Shown here in pieces: positions 27,280 through 35,043 of a stretch of DNA of 64,000 bases. The stretch covers positions 869,937 to 933,936 of the forward strand of contig NC_011899.1 in assembly GCF_000020485.1 (NCBI RefSeq), in the 5' to 3' direction. The first letter of the stretch is position 1, and each line of letters starts with the position of its first letter. Below the pieces are notes generated by a model. The model saw only the letters and a program-made list of their open reading frames with translations. It did not search any database and was not told the origin of the DNA. The position numbers and the translations under genes were made by a program. The stretch is from Halothermothrix orenii H 168. Lineage in GTDB: Bacteria; Bacillota; Halanaerobiia; Halanaerobiales; Halothermotrichaceae.

Positions 27280-27609
27280 AGTGGAGAAAATGAATATTTA
27301 GGTAAATTTCTTTTAAAAAAGATAAAGTACATAATTGGCCAGGGAAGACAGGAGGCAGCAGTATACTTTAGATACCTGAAGCAAGAAGTTTCTTCTGAAC
27401 TTCTTACGACTAATAACTTTATGAGATCCCATACTGAAACGTTTAGACCAAAACGTGGCATGAAATCAATTTGCATTCACCCTGGATTTATTATCAGAAC
27501 ACAAACGACTTCATTAATGATTGGAGAGTATAATTATAACAGGATCACAGTCTGGTTTACTGCTGCCCTTAACCCCTGGGATAACTTGAGTATAAATATT
27601 AAAAAATAA
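27280..27609 (+). pseudogene. Open frame without usable start, probable gene remnant
   Basis: A 109-codon open frame with no ATG/GTG/TTG start near its beginning; the first ATG is at 27421 without a ribosome-binding site. It reads FLLKKIKYIIGQGRQEAAVY, then RPKRGMKSICIHPGFIIRT and ITVWFTAALNPWDNLSIN before the stop. No family was recognised. It looks like the C-terminal part of a lost gene. It belongs to a roughly 500-bp intergenic stretch (27245-27754); the rest of it shows only AT-rich sequence and the 18-bp duplication at its end. Confidence 0.35.
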
Positions 27610-27738
27610 GGTAAAACCTGGATACAAAAACCGCTAACTGAGATGAAATATTTTTTAATCTTGAGGAAGAATACATTTAAAGAAACAAAAATGTATTTTA
27701 TAAATGGTTTCCAGGTTCTCTTCTTTTTTCTTAATATT

Positions 27739-27774
27739 ATCTTGTGAATTTACGTCATCTTGTGAATTTACGTC
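27739..27774. repeat. 18-bp tandem duplication spanning a stop codon
   Basis: ATCTTGTGAATTTACGTC occurs twice in direct succession (27739-27756, 27757-27774). On the minus strand each copy encodes RKFTR and then a stop, so the ECF protein ends in the upstream copy and a silent second ending follows. Confidence 0.9.
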
Positions 27775-28261
27775 CAATTAATAATGTCAACAGGGTGGCA
27801 ACAATGGCTTCTGGTATACCGTGGATGACAGCAATTGACAAAGCACCCTCAAAGGGTATGTATCCCCTGATAACTCCCATTCCGAGAACCAGTATGGTAT
27901 TGGTAGCAGTGCCTACAATTCCTGCTGATATTAATCCCAGGTTCTTATTTTTCTTTTTGAATACAGCATAGACTAGATAAGAAGTAATTCCAATAAACAA
28001 CCTTGGAATTATGGAAACTAAAGGGTCAGCAAAGAGGGGGCTTGATGCCTGCATAAAACTAAATAATCCAAAAATTAACCCTATCAATAAACCAACCAGA
28101 GGTCCTTCCAGGACCCCACCCAGGATTGTAGGAACATGCATAATGGTTACATTCCCTGCCATGGTAGGCACCGGTATTAACCCCAATCCTGATATTCCCA
28201 GTACTATTGAAATAGCTCCTAACATCCCCGCGACAACAATTTTACGATTAGTTAATTTCAT
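27755..28261 (-). CDS. ECF transporter substrate-binding (S) component
   Basis: A 168-residue membrane protein with five or six helices of the ECF S-component family (PF12822-like). Hallmarks are TIMHVPTILGGVLEGPLVG, GLIFGLFSFMQASSP and DPLVSIIPRLFIGI. It would bind a vitamin or cofactor precursor and dock to shared EcfT/EcfA subunits encoded elsewhere. Pantothenate is one candidate for this subgroup (memory, not proven). GGGAGGGATT lies before ATG on the minus strand. No riboswitch was recognised in the leader (28262-28400), so the substrate cannot be deduced from control elements. Confidence 0.82.
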   Translation of the reverse strand: MKLTNRKIVVAGMLGAISIVLGISGLGLIPVPTMAGNVTIMHVPTILGGVLEGPLVGLLIGLIFGLFSFMQASSPLFADPLVSIIPRLFIGITSYLVYAVFKKKNKNLGLISAGIVGTATNTILVLGMGVIRGYIPFEGALSIAVIHGIPEAIVATLLTLLIGRKFTR

Positions 28262-28401
28262 TTAAATCCCTCCCGGTCATTTTTTGATCCAGGGGAATGC
28301 TGTATTAAACTAATTCTACATTTAATATTAAATTCCTAGTTGGGAGTTAAATTTTTAAATATTTAATTGATTCAGTAAATAGACAGAAAGGTGATAAATA
28401 A

Positions 28402-29055
28402 TTGAGTCCAGGTTATTATTCTAACGTATACTGGCATTTTACCGGCAGCCCTAGGAATATAGACTGGAGCAAAGTTAAAAATCCCTCTGATATACTCTTG
28501 AATGACAGCCCAAAAACAGAAGAAGAATCTCTTTCTGTGTTAAGGGAAATACTTAATACAAAAATGCTTAAAGCAACAACCAGAGAAAAAATTACTGATA
28601 ATCTTTATACCAGAAAATATTGTAGTGTTTGTGATATCCCCCTTAAGGACCTTTATTATCATTCCGAATACTATGGAAAAGTAGCTATTGGTTTTAAAGG
28701 AAAAGCTGTGCAAAAAAAATTTAATCCTGTTTTATACCTTGATTATAAAAAGTTAAAACAGCTAAGGAATTATTTAAAAGATTTAAATTACACTAAACTA
28801 CAGACAGGCTCTGCATTATCCTTTGATTTATTAAAGGACTATATAAAAATAACCAGTTTTGACAAAAATCCAAATAAAACATTTTATAAAGAACGTGAAT
28901 GGAGGTGTATAGGAAATTTTTTGTTTAAGATGGCGGAAATATCTGCTATAATTGTAGGTAAAGAATCAGTATCAAAAGCAAGAAAATATCTAAATGAGAA
29001 TAAGTATGGGGATAGCATACCAATAATTACCTGGGAACTTATAGGAGATTCATAA
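28402..29055 (+). CDS. AbiGi/DUF2971-like protein, possible phage-defence gene
   Basis: A 217-residue soluble protein. YYHSEYYGKVAIGFKGKAV, NPVLYLDY and FYKEREWRCIG are spaced as in the AbiGi (abortive infection) and DUF2971 families, where a similar H-S-x-x-YG...GF block and a C-terminal EREWR are conserved. A KYCSVCDIPL motif supplies two cysteines. The start is TTG 28402 after AAAGGTG. AbiGi normally works with AbiGii, but no such partner is visible: the next gene encodes a membrane protein. It may therefore be an orphan or act alone. Family assignment is from memory of motifs. Confidence 0.5.
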   Translation: MSPGYYSNVYWHFTGSPRNIDWSKVKNPSDILLNDSPKTEEESLSVLREILNTKMLKATTREKITDNLYTRKYCSVCDIPLKDLYYHSEYYGKVAIGFKGKAVQKKFNPVLYLDYKKLKQLRNYLKDLNYTKLQTGSALSFDLLKDYIKITSFDKNPNKTFYKEREWRCIGNFLFKMAEISAIIVGKESVSKARKYLNENKYGDSIPIITWELIGDS

Positions 29056-29073
29056 ATTACAGGGGGTGGTATA

Positions 29074-29871
29074 ATGAACTGGTTAAATAGGCTTGAAAGG
29101 AAATTTGGACATTTAGCTATAAAAAATTTAATGAGCTATATAGTGTTATTAAATGGAATTGTTTTTGTCATGACTTATCTTGACCCGACGGGTACTTTTG
29201 TCAGTCGACTCTATTTAGATCCCCATCTGGTCCTTAAGGGGGAGGTCTGGAGGCTTTTTACTTTTATTTTTATCCCCCCAACTTTTTCTATGATATTTGT
29301 CATTTTTATTCTATATTTTTACTATATGATTGGGTTTGGCCTGGAGAGACAATGGGGTTCTTTTAAATTTAATTTGTACTATCTACTGGCTATTATAGGA
29401 ACTATCGTAGCTGCATTTGTCAGCGGGCAGAGGGTTACTGCAGTTTACATAAACCTATCTTTGTTTCTGGCCTTTGCCAGAATTTATCCTGATTATGAAA
29501 TATTACTGTTTATGATATTGCCGGTAAAAGTAAAGTATTTAGCCTGGTTTAACTGGATCGTCTTTGGTTACACAATAATAGTTCAGCCGTTACCAGCCAA
29601 ACTGGCTGCCATTGTATCTTTAATAAATTATTTTATTTTTTTTGGAAAAAGCCTTATGCTTGATATTAGAAGAAAGAGTAAGGGTTATTATAAACGTAAA
29701 AAGTTTCAGAGAAAAGTAAACAAAGATTATACTATCCATAAATGTACTGTTTGTGGTATTACAGAAAAAGATGATCCCAGGATGGAGTTTAGATATTGTA
29801 CTAAGTGTGAAGGTGATTATGAATACTGTATGAAACATTTGAAAAATCATGAACATATTAAAAAAGAATAA
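29074..29871 (+). CDS. Rhomboid-like membrane protein with C-terminal Cys cluster
   Basis: A 265-residue protein with about six membrane helices at residues 20-200. The layout resembles rhomboid (YLDPHLVLKGEVWRLFTFIF, then helices with IGFGLERQWGSFKFNLYYLL), but the catalytic GxSG and His are not visible, so it is probably an inactive pseudoprotease. The soluble tail contains KCTVCGITEKDD and YCTKCEGDYEYC plus two His, suitable for zinc. GGGGGTGG precedes ATG. It lies 18 bp after the AbiGi-like gene and is likely co-transcribed. The function is unknown. Confidence 0.7.
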   Translation: MNWLNRLERKFGHLAIKNLMSYIVLLNGIVFVMTYLDPTGTFVSRLYLDPHLVLKGEVWRLFTFIFIPPTFSMIFVIFILYFYYMIGFGLERQWGSFKFNLYYLLAIIGTIVAAFVSGQRVTAVYINLSLFLAFARIYPDYEILLFMILPVKVKYLAWFNWIVFGYTIIVQPLPAKLAAIVSLINYFIFFGKSLMLDIRRKSKGYYKRKKFQRKVNKDYTIHKCTVCGITEKDDPRMEFRYCTKCEGDYEYCMKHLKNHEHIKKE

Positions 29872-29932
29872 TAAATACTGGTATGATTGTTTTTTAAACT
29901 TAAAGTAAAAGAATGTTATATAAACAAAAGTA

Positions 29933-29955
29933 GTGAGGCAGAAAAATTGCCTCAC
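29933..29955 (-). terminator. Stem-loop after the first small membrane-protein gene
   Basis: GTGAGGCA (29933-29940) and TGCCTCAC (29948-29955), with CTACTTTTGTTT following on the minus strand. The same GTGAGGCA core recurs at 30191-30226. Confidence 0.55.
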
Positions 29956-30029
29956 CAATATGTTGAATTATCTTGACATATCATTATAGGTATACGGTAT
30001 ATAAAAATCATGATTAAAGATAAAATAAA

Positions 30030-30137
30030 CTAATATTTACCATTCATAACACTGAGAAGAAGTAAAATCAGGATTAAAAACAGGATAAAAGCCAGATTGT
30101 CATCTTCAATACCTAAAGATTTAAGATAATCTCCCAT
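30030..30137 (-). CDS. Small single-helix membrane protein, YjcZ-like (35 aa)
   Basis: A 35-residue gene: MGDYLKSLGIEDDN, then one hydrophobic helix (LAFILFLILILLLL), then SVMNGKY. GAAAGGAG lies 9 nt before ATG on the minus strand and a stem-loop follows the gene. It is paralogous to the gene at 30479-30586: same GDYLK head, same helix, same VMNG tail. Small Gly/hydrophobic proteins of the YjcZ type are associated with sporulation in Bacillus; that link is inference. The acidic EDDN before the helix suggests the N-terminus stays outside the lipid. Confidence 0.75.
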   Translation of the reverse strand: MGDYLKSLGIEDDNLAFILFLILILLLLSVMNGKY

Positions 30138-30190
30138 TTATAAAAACTCCTTTCTATTAGTATTAACATTTTATATGATTAAACTTTTTA

Positions 30191-30226
30191 ATGATAGTGA
30201 GGCAGGGGGGACTGCCTCACTATCAT
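30191..30226 (-). terminator. Stem-loop after the second small membrane-protein gene
   Basis: ATGATAGTGAGGCA (30191-30204) pairs perfectly over 14 bp with TGCCTCACTATCAT (30213-30226); minus-strand sequence after it is TTAAAAAGTTT. Confidence 0.65.
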
Positions 30227-30240
30227 GTTATGGTGAATAA

Positions 30241-30321
30241 TTAATAGCCAGTTCCGAGCAACAGGAGAATTAAGATAAGGAAAATAATAGCTACTTCACT
30301 GCCACCGTATCCACCACTCAT
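30241..30321 (-). CDS. YjcZ-family small membrane protein (26 aa)
   Basis: A 26-residue gene: MSGGYGGSEVAIIFLILILL followed by LLGTGY. A Gly-Tyr-Gly head and single hydrophobic helix are the classic YjcZ/YczI pattern. AAGGAGGTG precedes the ATG on the minus strand at good spacing, and a 14-bp stem-loop follows the gene, so it is very likely translated. It lies between two longer paralogues on the same strand. Confidence 0.78.
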   Translation of the reverse strand: MSGGYGGSEVAIIFLILILLLLGTGY

Positions 30322-30478
30322 GAAAAGCACCTCCTTATCACGATGGTAATATATGATATGAATAATTACTTGAAAATGTTATAACATTGTATTATAAAAT
30401 AATTTATCCAAATTAATAAAAGAAAAAACATTTTAGATTATTACTAACGTTAAGGGGGGAATTAGTTTTTAAATTTAT

Positions 30479-30586
30479 TTAGTAATAACCGTTCATGACG
30501 CCGAGAAGGAGTAAAATTAAGATTAAAAACAGAATAAAGGCTAAATTTTCATCACCGCCACCTAAAGCTTTAAGATAATCACCCAC
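30479..30586 (-). CDS. Small single-helix membrane protein, YjcZ-like (35 aa)
   Basis: A 35-residue gene starting with GTG: MGDYLKALGGGDEN, the same helix LAFILFLILILLLL, then GVMNGYY. AAAGGAGGTG lies upstream on the minus strand. It is a close paralogue of the gene at 30030-30137, and both DNA copies still align, which suggests a recent duplication. The spacer to the next small gene (30322-30478) and the spacer 30587-30833 show no further gene; they contain AT-rich promoter-like sequence. Confidence 0.75.
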   Translation of the reverse strand: MGDYLKALGGGDENLAFILFLILILLLLGVMNGYY

Positions 30587-30833
30587 TAATAACACCTCCT
30601 TTATCAGCAGTTATAAATATTACTTATTAGTCTTTGTGCAAACTAAAACTGCTGTTTTAGTTATAAGTATTATATGCAAATAATTTTTATAATGTTATTT
30701 TGAAAAATACACCTTCATATAAATGGTATATAAATGATTTAAAAATATATGTTACGTTGAAGAGAAGTCAGGGCTCAGGTGAGATTATATGGGAATAAGA
30801 TAAGATTAATACAAACATAGAGGAGGTAAAAAA

Positions 30834-31709
30834 ATGGTTAAATATAATAAAGAAAATTTAGTACAGGTTGCTGTCAAGGGGGAGATATCTCCTGCTGTTT
30901 TAGGCAGTGGATATAAGGTTAAGCATGATGGTGAACCCTTTATCCTTCCAGGGGTAGGGGGGATTACCTATAATGTAAAAATTGGTGATCGGGTAATGTC
31001 CTGGGCAGGTGATCATGTTGAACCTGGGGTAAGCATTAAAATTAATAATAAAGAACCAAAAGGGGCAAATAATGCTCTCAATATCTTATCTTGTATTGGT
31101 AACAAAGCCAAAGTGGTTAGTGGCGATGCTAAAGGTGCTGAGGGGTATGTAACCGGAAAACATGGGGGAATTGAACATGTGCTGGTATATTTTCCTGATG
31201 AAGTGCTTCATAAGTTGACTATTGGTGACAAAATTCAGATTAAGGCCTGGGGTCAGGGGTTAACCATAAATGATCTACCGGACATAAAAGTAATGAATCT
31301 TTCTCCAGAATTATTTGAAAAAATGCCTCTTGATATTAAAGAGGGGCGCTTACAGGTTCCAGTTGTTGCTACTATTCCTCCTTATTTAATGGGATCAGGC
31401 CTTGGAAGTTATACTGCTTCCCGGGGAGATTATGACTTAACAACTGCAGATATTGATGTACTTAAAGAGTATGGACTTGATAAATTGAGGTTTGGTGATA
31501 TTGTAGCTTTGAAGGATACTGATAATAGATATGGGCGTTGTTACAGACAGGGGGCAATAAGCATAGGTGTAGTTGTCCATAGTAATTGTCTTAAAGCAGG
31601 TCACGGACCGGGAATAACAACTATTTTTACAGCAGTGAGTGATATGATAAAACCTGTTATTGATACAAAGGCAAACATAGCCAATTATCTGAATATAAGA
31701 AGCCTATAA
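30834..31709 (+). CDS. DUF4438 family protein
   Basis: A 291-residue soluble protein of the DUF4438 family, known from Thermotoga and Clostridia. Recognisable stretches are PFILPGVGGITYNVKIGD, SWAGDHVEPGVSI, AKGAEGYVTGKHGGIEHVLV and VVHSNCLKAGHGPGITTIFT. Several conserved Asp/His/Glu residues could bind metal. The function is unknown. AGAGGAGG stands before ATG 30834. It is not clearly linked to either neighbour. Confidence 0.8.
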   Translation: MVKYNKENLVQVAVKGEISPAVLGSGYKVKHDGEPFILPGVGGITYNVKIGDRVMSWAGDHVEPGVSIKINNKEPKGANNALNILSCIGNKAKVVSGDAKGAEGYVTGKHGGIEHVLVYFPDEVLHKLTIGDKIQIKAWGQGLTINDLPDIKVMNLSPELFEKMPLDIKEGRLQVPVVATIPPYLMGSGLGSYTASRGDYDLTTADIDVLKEYGLDKLRFGDIVALKDTDNRYGRCYRQGAISIGVVVHSNCLKAGHGPGITTIFTAVSDMIKPVIDTKANIANYLNIRSL

Positions 31710-31769
31710 CCTGAAATTAAAACCTTATAGGATCGGTTTAATGTTTAAATTTAAAGGGGAGAAAAAATA

Positions 31770-32228
31770 ATGTTGTTTATTTTTATGGGAGCCAGTTGTA
31801 CTGGAAAGACCTCAGTTGCTAATGAACTTAATAAAACAATACAGGGGGATATTTATACTGGAAAAGATTATTTGAGATTTTCAAGAAATAGTGATGAAGC
31901 CTGGGGGAAATTCAAGGAGAAACTGATTGATGTATCTACAAAAGATATAGACACTTCAATAATTTATGTAACAAATGAGATAGACCATGTTAATGAATTA
32001 AGTTTAATTAAAGATGCTATATTTATTAAATTTACTGCTGATTTAGAAACAATTAAGACAAGGTTTTCACAGAGAATGAATGGAAATTTGCCGGATCCGG
32101 TAGCTAAAATGTTGGAAAGACAGTCAAATGATTGGAAAAAAGTAGAAGTAGATTTTTGTCTTGATACTTCATCAGGAGTTACAGTTAAGGAAAGTGTTAA
32201 TATGATCAGGGATAGATTTAGAATATAG
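31770..32228 (+). CDS. Small P-loop kinase-like protein
   Basis: A 152-residue P-loop protein: Walker A is FMGASCTGKTSVANEL at residues 5-20. A likely nucleoside-kinase fold follows, with KFTADLETIKTRFSQRM as a possible LID-type Arg segment and VDFCLDTSSGVTVKESV near the end. It resembles shikimate or gluconate kinase-like ATPases in size, but no substrate motif was recognised. AAAGGGGAG precedes ATG. The next gene is 110 bp away behind an inverted repeat. Confidence 0.65.
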   Translation: MLFIFMGASCTGKTSVANELNKTIQGDIYTGKDYLRFSRNSDEAWGKFKEKLIDVSTKDIDTSIIYVTNEIDHVNELSLIKDAIFIKFTADLETIKTRFSQRMNGNLPDPVAKMLERQSNDWKKVEVDFCLDTSSGVTVKESVNMIRDRFRI

Positions 32229-32252
32229 GTTTAAAGTTTTCAGGGTTAAAAG

Positions 32253-32309
32253 CCCGGGGTATACAGGTATTAATGCTTTTTACTTATCCTGGTTCTGTAT
32301 ATCTCCGGG
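32253..32309. repeat. Inverted repeat in the leader of the LiaF-like gene
   Basis: CCCGGGGTATACAG (32253-32266) faces CTGTATATCTCCGGG (32295-32309), pairing about 12 of 14 bases around a 28-nt loop. No T-run follows. It could be a weak terminator or an operator for the liaF-like gene. Confidence 0.4.
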
Positions 32310-32338
32310 TATTATACTTATACATGGAGGTTATTTAA

Positions 32339-32998
32339 ATGAATATCAAAAAGATTTTTGGTCTTATTCTGGTTGTAATCGGTATCGTTTCTTTATTGAA
32401 TACAGCAGGGGTAACTGATATTGATGTAGGTGAAATTATCGGGACCTACTGGCCTTTAATATTAATTTTTACCGGTCTTTTTAATATAATAACCGGCCCC
32501 GCTCCCCATAAAGGAGATTACTTTTTATTAGTAATTGGTTTACTGGTGCAGTTAAAGATATTAGATATCCTGAACTTAAATATTCTAGGTCCTCTTTTTA
32601 TTATTTTCATTGGATTCATGATATTATCACCAGGCAAGTTAATGACAAAGAAAGATTCAAAAGATACTATAAATGCTCTAGCAGTGTTTTCAGGTTCTGA
32701 TATTAAAAATGTATCTCAAAACTTCAAAGGCGGTTCAGCAGTTGCTATGTTTGGTGGTTTGAATATTGATTTGCGGGGGGCTAACATTGATGAGAATCAG
32801 GAAGTAGTCCTTGATCTCTTTGCGGCCTTTGGTGGTATTGATATCCTTGTTCCCCGGGAATGGAATGTAATTGTTAAGGGAGTACCGTTGTTTGGTGGCT
32901 TAAGTAATGAAACCCGGACTGATACTGATTCTGATTTACCTGTTCTTAAAGTAAAAGGTGTTGTAATGTTCGGAGGAATTGAAGTTTCAAATCAGTAA
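32339..32998 (+). CDS. LiaF-like membrane protein (envelope stress)
   Basis: A 219-residue protein with an N-terminal four-helix LiaI/LiaF-like region (KIFGLILVVIGIVSLLN, IIGTYWPLILIFTGLFN) and a soluble beta-rich LiaF C-terminal domain (AVAMFGGLNIDLRGAN, LFAAFGGIDILVPREWN, VVMFGGIEVSNQ). In Bacillus LiaF restrains the LiaRS two-component system; no liaR/liaS gene is near, so control here is unknown. The repeated FGG turn is a family hallmark. It is followed by a terminator. Confidence 0.85.
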   Translation: MNIKKIFGLILVVIGIVSLLNTAGVTDIDVGEIIGTYWPLILIFTGLFNIITGPAPHKGDYFLLVIGLLVQLKILDILNLNILGPLFIIFIGFMILSPGKLMTKKDSKDTINALAVFSGSDIKNVSQNFKGGSAVAMFGGLNIDLRGANIDENQEVVLDLFAAFGGIDILVPREWNVIVKGVPLFGGLSNETRTDTDSDLPVLKVKGVVMFGGIEVSNQ

Positions 32999-33073
32999 AT
33001 TATTATTAATAAAATAGTATAAATAGGGTTAATTTTAGATTAATTTTGATTATAATTTAAAATTATGCGAAAA

Positions 33074-33098
33074 GGGCCAGGTTAAACCTGGTCCTTGT
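33074..33098 (+). terminator. Terminator after the LiaF-like gene
   Basis: GGGCCAGGTT (33074-33083) and AACCTGGTCC (33085-33094) with one G-T pair, then TTGTT. Confidence 0.75.
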
Positions 33099-33121
33099 TA
33101 AATTCCTGGAGAAAGATACAT

Positions 33122-33150
33122 TTGCTAAACGAACACATGTATGCTAAAAT
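33122..33150 (+). promoter_or_regulatory. Promoter with LexA (SOS) box ahead of the YolD-like gene
   Basis: TTGCTA (33122-33127) and TAAAAT (33145-33150) are spaced 17 bp. Inside the spacer, CGAACACATGTATG (33130-33143) matches 12 of 14 positions of the Bacillus LexA box CGAACRNRYGTTYC (consensus from memory). The repressor would cover the core promoter. YolD-like genes are SOS genes in Bacillus, which supports the reading. Confidence 0.6.
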
Positions 33151-33211
33151 TAGACTAAGATATATTAAGATATATATAGATAAATTACTAAAAACTTCAG
33201 GAGGTTTTTTT

Positions 33212-33538
33212 ATGATAAAAGACCGGGGAAATATTAAATGGTCATCATTGATGCTGGTAGAACACCGTGAAAAACTTAAGCAGCTAATTAAAGGAGAAAA
33301 AGAAGTATTAAAACCTGAACTGGATGAGCATATACTTGATGAAATGAATAAAATTCTTGGAAAGGCCCTGGAAAAAAAACTTGCTGTAAGCTTAGAATAT
33401 TATAAAAACAGGAACCTTTATAAGGTTAGCGGTTATATAGAAGAATATAATTTACAATCAAAAGAGCTTTTAGTATGTTCGGGGCTAAATAAAAGGTATC
33501 TTTCCCTGGATAATATAATAAGTATAAAGATAAAATAA
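33212..33538 (+). CDS. YolD-like family protein
   Basis: A 108-residue protein with the YolD signature DRGNIKWSSLMLVEHREKLK at the N-terminus, a middle helix and a beta-rich C-terminus (YYKNRNLYKVSGYIEEYN, RYLSLDNIISIKIK). In Bacillus YolD-like proteins pair with Y-family DNA polymerases and are induced by DNA damage. No polymerase gene adjoins it here, so the partner, if any, lies elsewhere. ATG 33212 follows TCAGGAGG; an upstream open frame from 33095 would run through the promoter and is rejected. It has its own probable SOS-controlled promoter. Confidence 0.8.
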   Translation: MIKDRGNIKWSSLMLVEHREKLKQLIKGEKEVLKPELDEHILDEMNKILGKALEKKLAVSLEYYKNRNLYKVSGYIEEYNLQSKELLVCSGLNKRYLSLDNIISIKIK

Positions 33539-33711
33539 CTATAATTTTTATCCTATATAGCAGGGATATACTAATGAATCTATAATGTATATATATAAAA
33601 TACATAAGAAATTAAACAACATAAAATATATTACACCGAAGCATACATGGGGTTAATTTATTATCATTTGTAAATACACTAAAATTATTTGAAGAGAAAG
33701 GGTCTATAACA

Positions 33712-35043
33712 GTGAGATATAAAGAACAGGTAAAGTCATTAGTTGATATTTTTAAGTCTGGGGAAAAATCTCCTAATAATTTTAAATTAGGTCTTGAGTT
33801 AGAGCATTTTATCCTTAATAAAGACGACCTTACCGCTGTATCCTATTATGAAGATAAAGGGGTAGAGGATATATTAAAAGAGCTGGTCAGGGTAAACTGG
33901 GAACCAGAATATGAGGGAGCTTACCTTATAAAACTTATAAAGGACAAAATGACTATTACTCTGGAACCGGGGGGGCAGCTGGAATTAAGCCTTGCCCCCG
34001 TGAGCACTATTAAAGAAATTGATTTACTTTATCAATCTTTTCTTGATGATATTTTCCCTATTTTACTTAAATGGGATAAAGTTATTGTTAATTTAGGCTA
34101 CCATCCCGAAAGTGGGATTAAGAATATTCCCCTGTTACCAAAAAACCGTTATAAATATATGTATGAGTATTTTAAAAATCGGGGAAGGTATGCCCATAAT
34201 ATGATGAAGGGAACAGCCTCAATCCAGGTAAGTCTGGATTATCAAGATGAGGATGATTATAGAAAGAAAATTATTTCTTCTTATTATTTGTCCCCAATAA
34301 TCTATTGTATTTTTGACAATGGACCCTTTTTTGAAGGGAAATTATGGGATGATCCGGCAAGCATCAGGTCGATAATCTGGGATAACTGTGATAATGACAG
34401 GTGTGGTCTAATAAAAGGTATTTTTAAAGATGAATTTGGATATAAAGACTATGCATCCTATATTTTAAACTGTCCTCCAATAATTATAAAAAAAGATGGT
34501 AATCTTGTTTTTACAGGTGACACCAGCGCCCGGGAACTATTAAGTTCATTTATTTCATCTAAAATTTCTAAAGAAGAATTAATGCATTTATTAACAATGG
34601 TCTTTCCTGACGTGCGCACCAAAAAATATCTCGAAATAAGAATAGGAGATTCTTTACCATACCCGTATTTTTTGGGCTTCGTTGCCCTGTGGAAGGGTTT
34701 ATTATATAATAAAGAAAACCTGGATTATCTTTACAGTAAAGCAGGGCAGGTTGATAAAGGCATCTATTTTGAGTATAAAAACAGGATTCAAAGACATGGC
34801 TATAAAGCTTTCATTGACGGGGAGTCGGTAATCTCCAGGTTCAGGAAACTTAAGGGGATGGCTTCCATTGGTTTAACCTCAAGTGAGAGGAAGTATCTTG
34901 ATTCCCTGGATTATATTATTGAAAATGGACCTACCCCTAAAGAAATTACATATCATAATTTGAAAATAGGTAAAAAAGAAGCTTTACAATGGTGTATGGT
35001 TCCGGGAAAGGATGATTTTGTTGCAAGCACTGGATTTATTTAA
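33712..35043 (+). CDS. Glutamate-cysteine ligase (GCS2 family)
   Basis: Probable ATP-dependent ligase joining glutamate to cysteine or a related amine. FKLGLELEHFILN near residue 25 and TLEPGGQLELSLAPV near residue 85 are the GCS2/EgtA-type active-site strands. GTASIQVSLDYQ and KYLEIRIGDSLPYPYF supply further acid and Arg residues. At 443 residues it is about the plant/EgtA-type length. The start is GTG 33712. Its stop codon overlaps an ATP-grasp ligase gene, so the two are translationally coupled and probably make a gamma-glutamyl thiol or peptide. The second substrate is not certain. Confidence 0.82.
   Translation: MRYKEQVKSLVDIFKSGEKSPNNFKLGLELEHFILNKDDLTAVSYYEDKGVEDILKELVRVNWEPEYEGAYLIKLIKDKMTITLEPGGQLELSLAPVSTIKEIDLLYQSFLDDIFPILLKWDKVIVNLGYHPESGIKNIPLLPKNRYKYMYEYFKNRGRYAHNMMKGTASIQVSLDYQDEDDYRKKIISSYYLSPIIYCIFDNGPFFEGKLWDDPASIRSIIWDNCDNDRCGLIKGIFKDEFGYKDYASYILNCPPIIIKKDGNLVFTGDTSARELLSSFISSKISKEELMHLLTMVFPDVRTKKYLEIRIGDSLPYPYFLGFVALWKGLLYNKENLDYLYSKAGQVDKGIYFEYKNRIQRHGYKAFIDGESVISRFRKLKGMASIGLTSSERKYLDSLDYIIENGPTPKEITYHNLKIGKKEALQWCMVPGKDDFVASTGFI

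Noticed and set aside
33095-33211. Upstream extension of the YolD-like protein
   Set aside because: It runs through the predicted promoter and LexA box and has no ribosome-binding site; ATG 33212 has TCAGGAGG.
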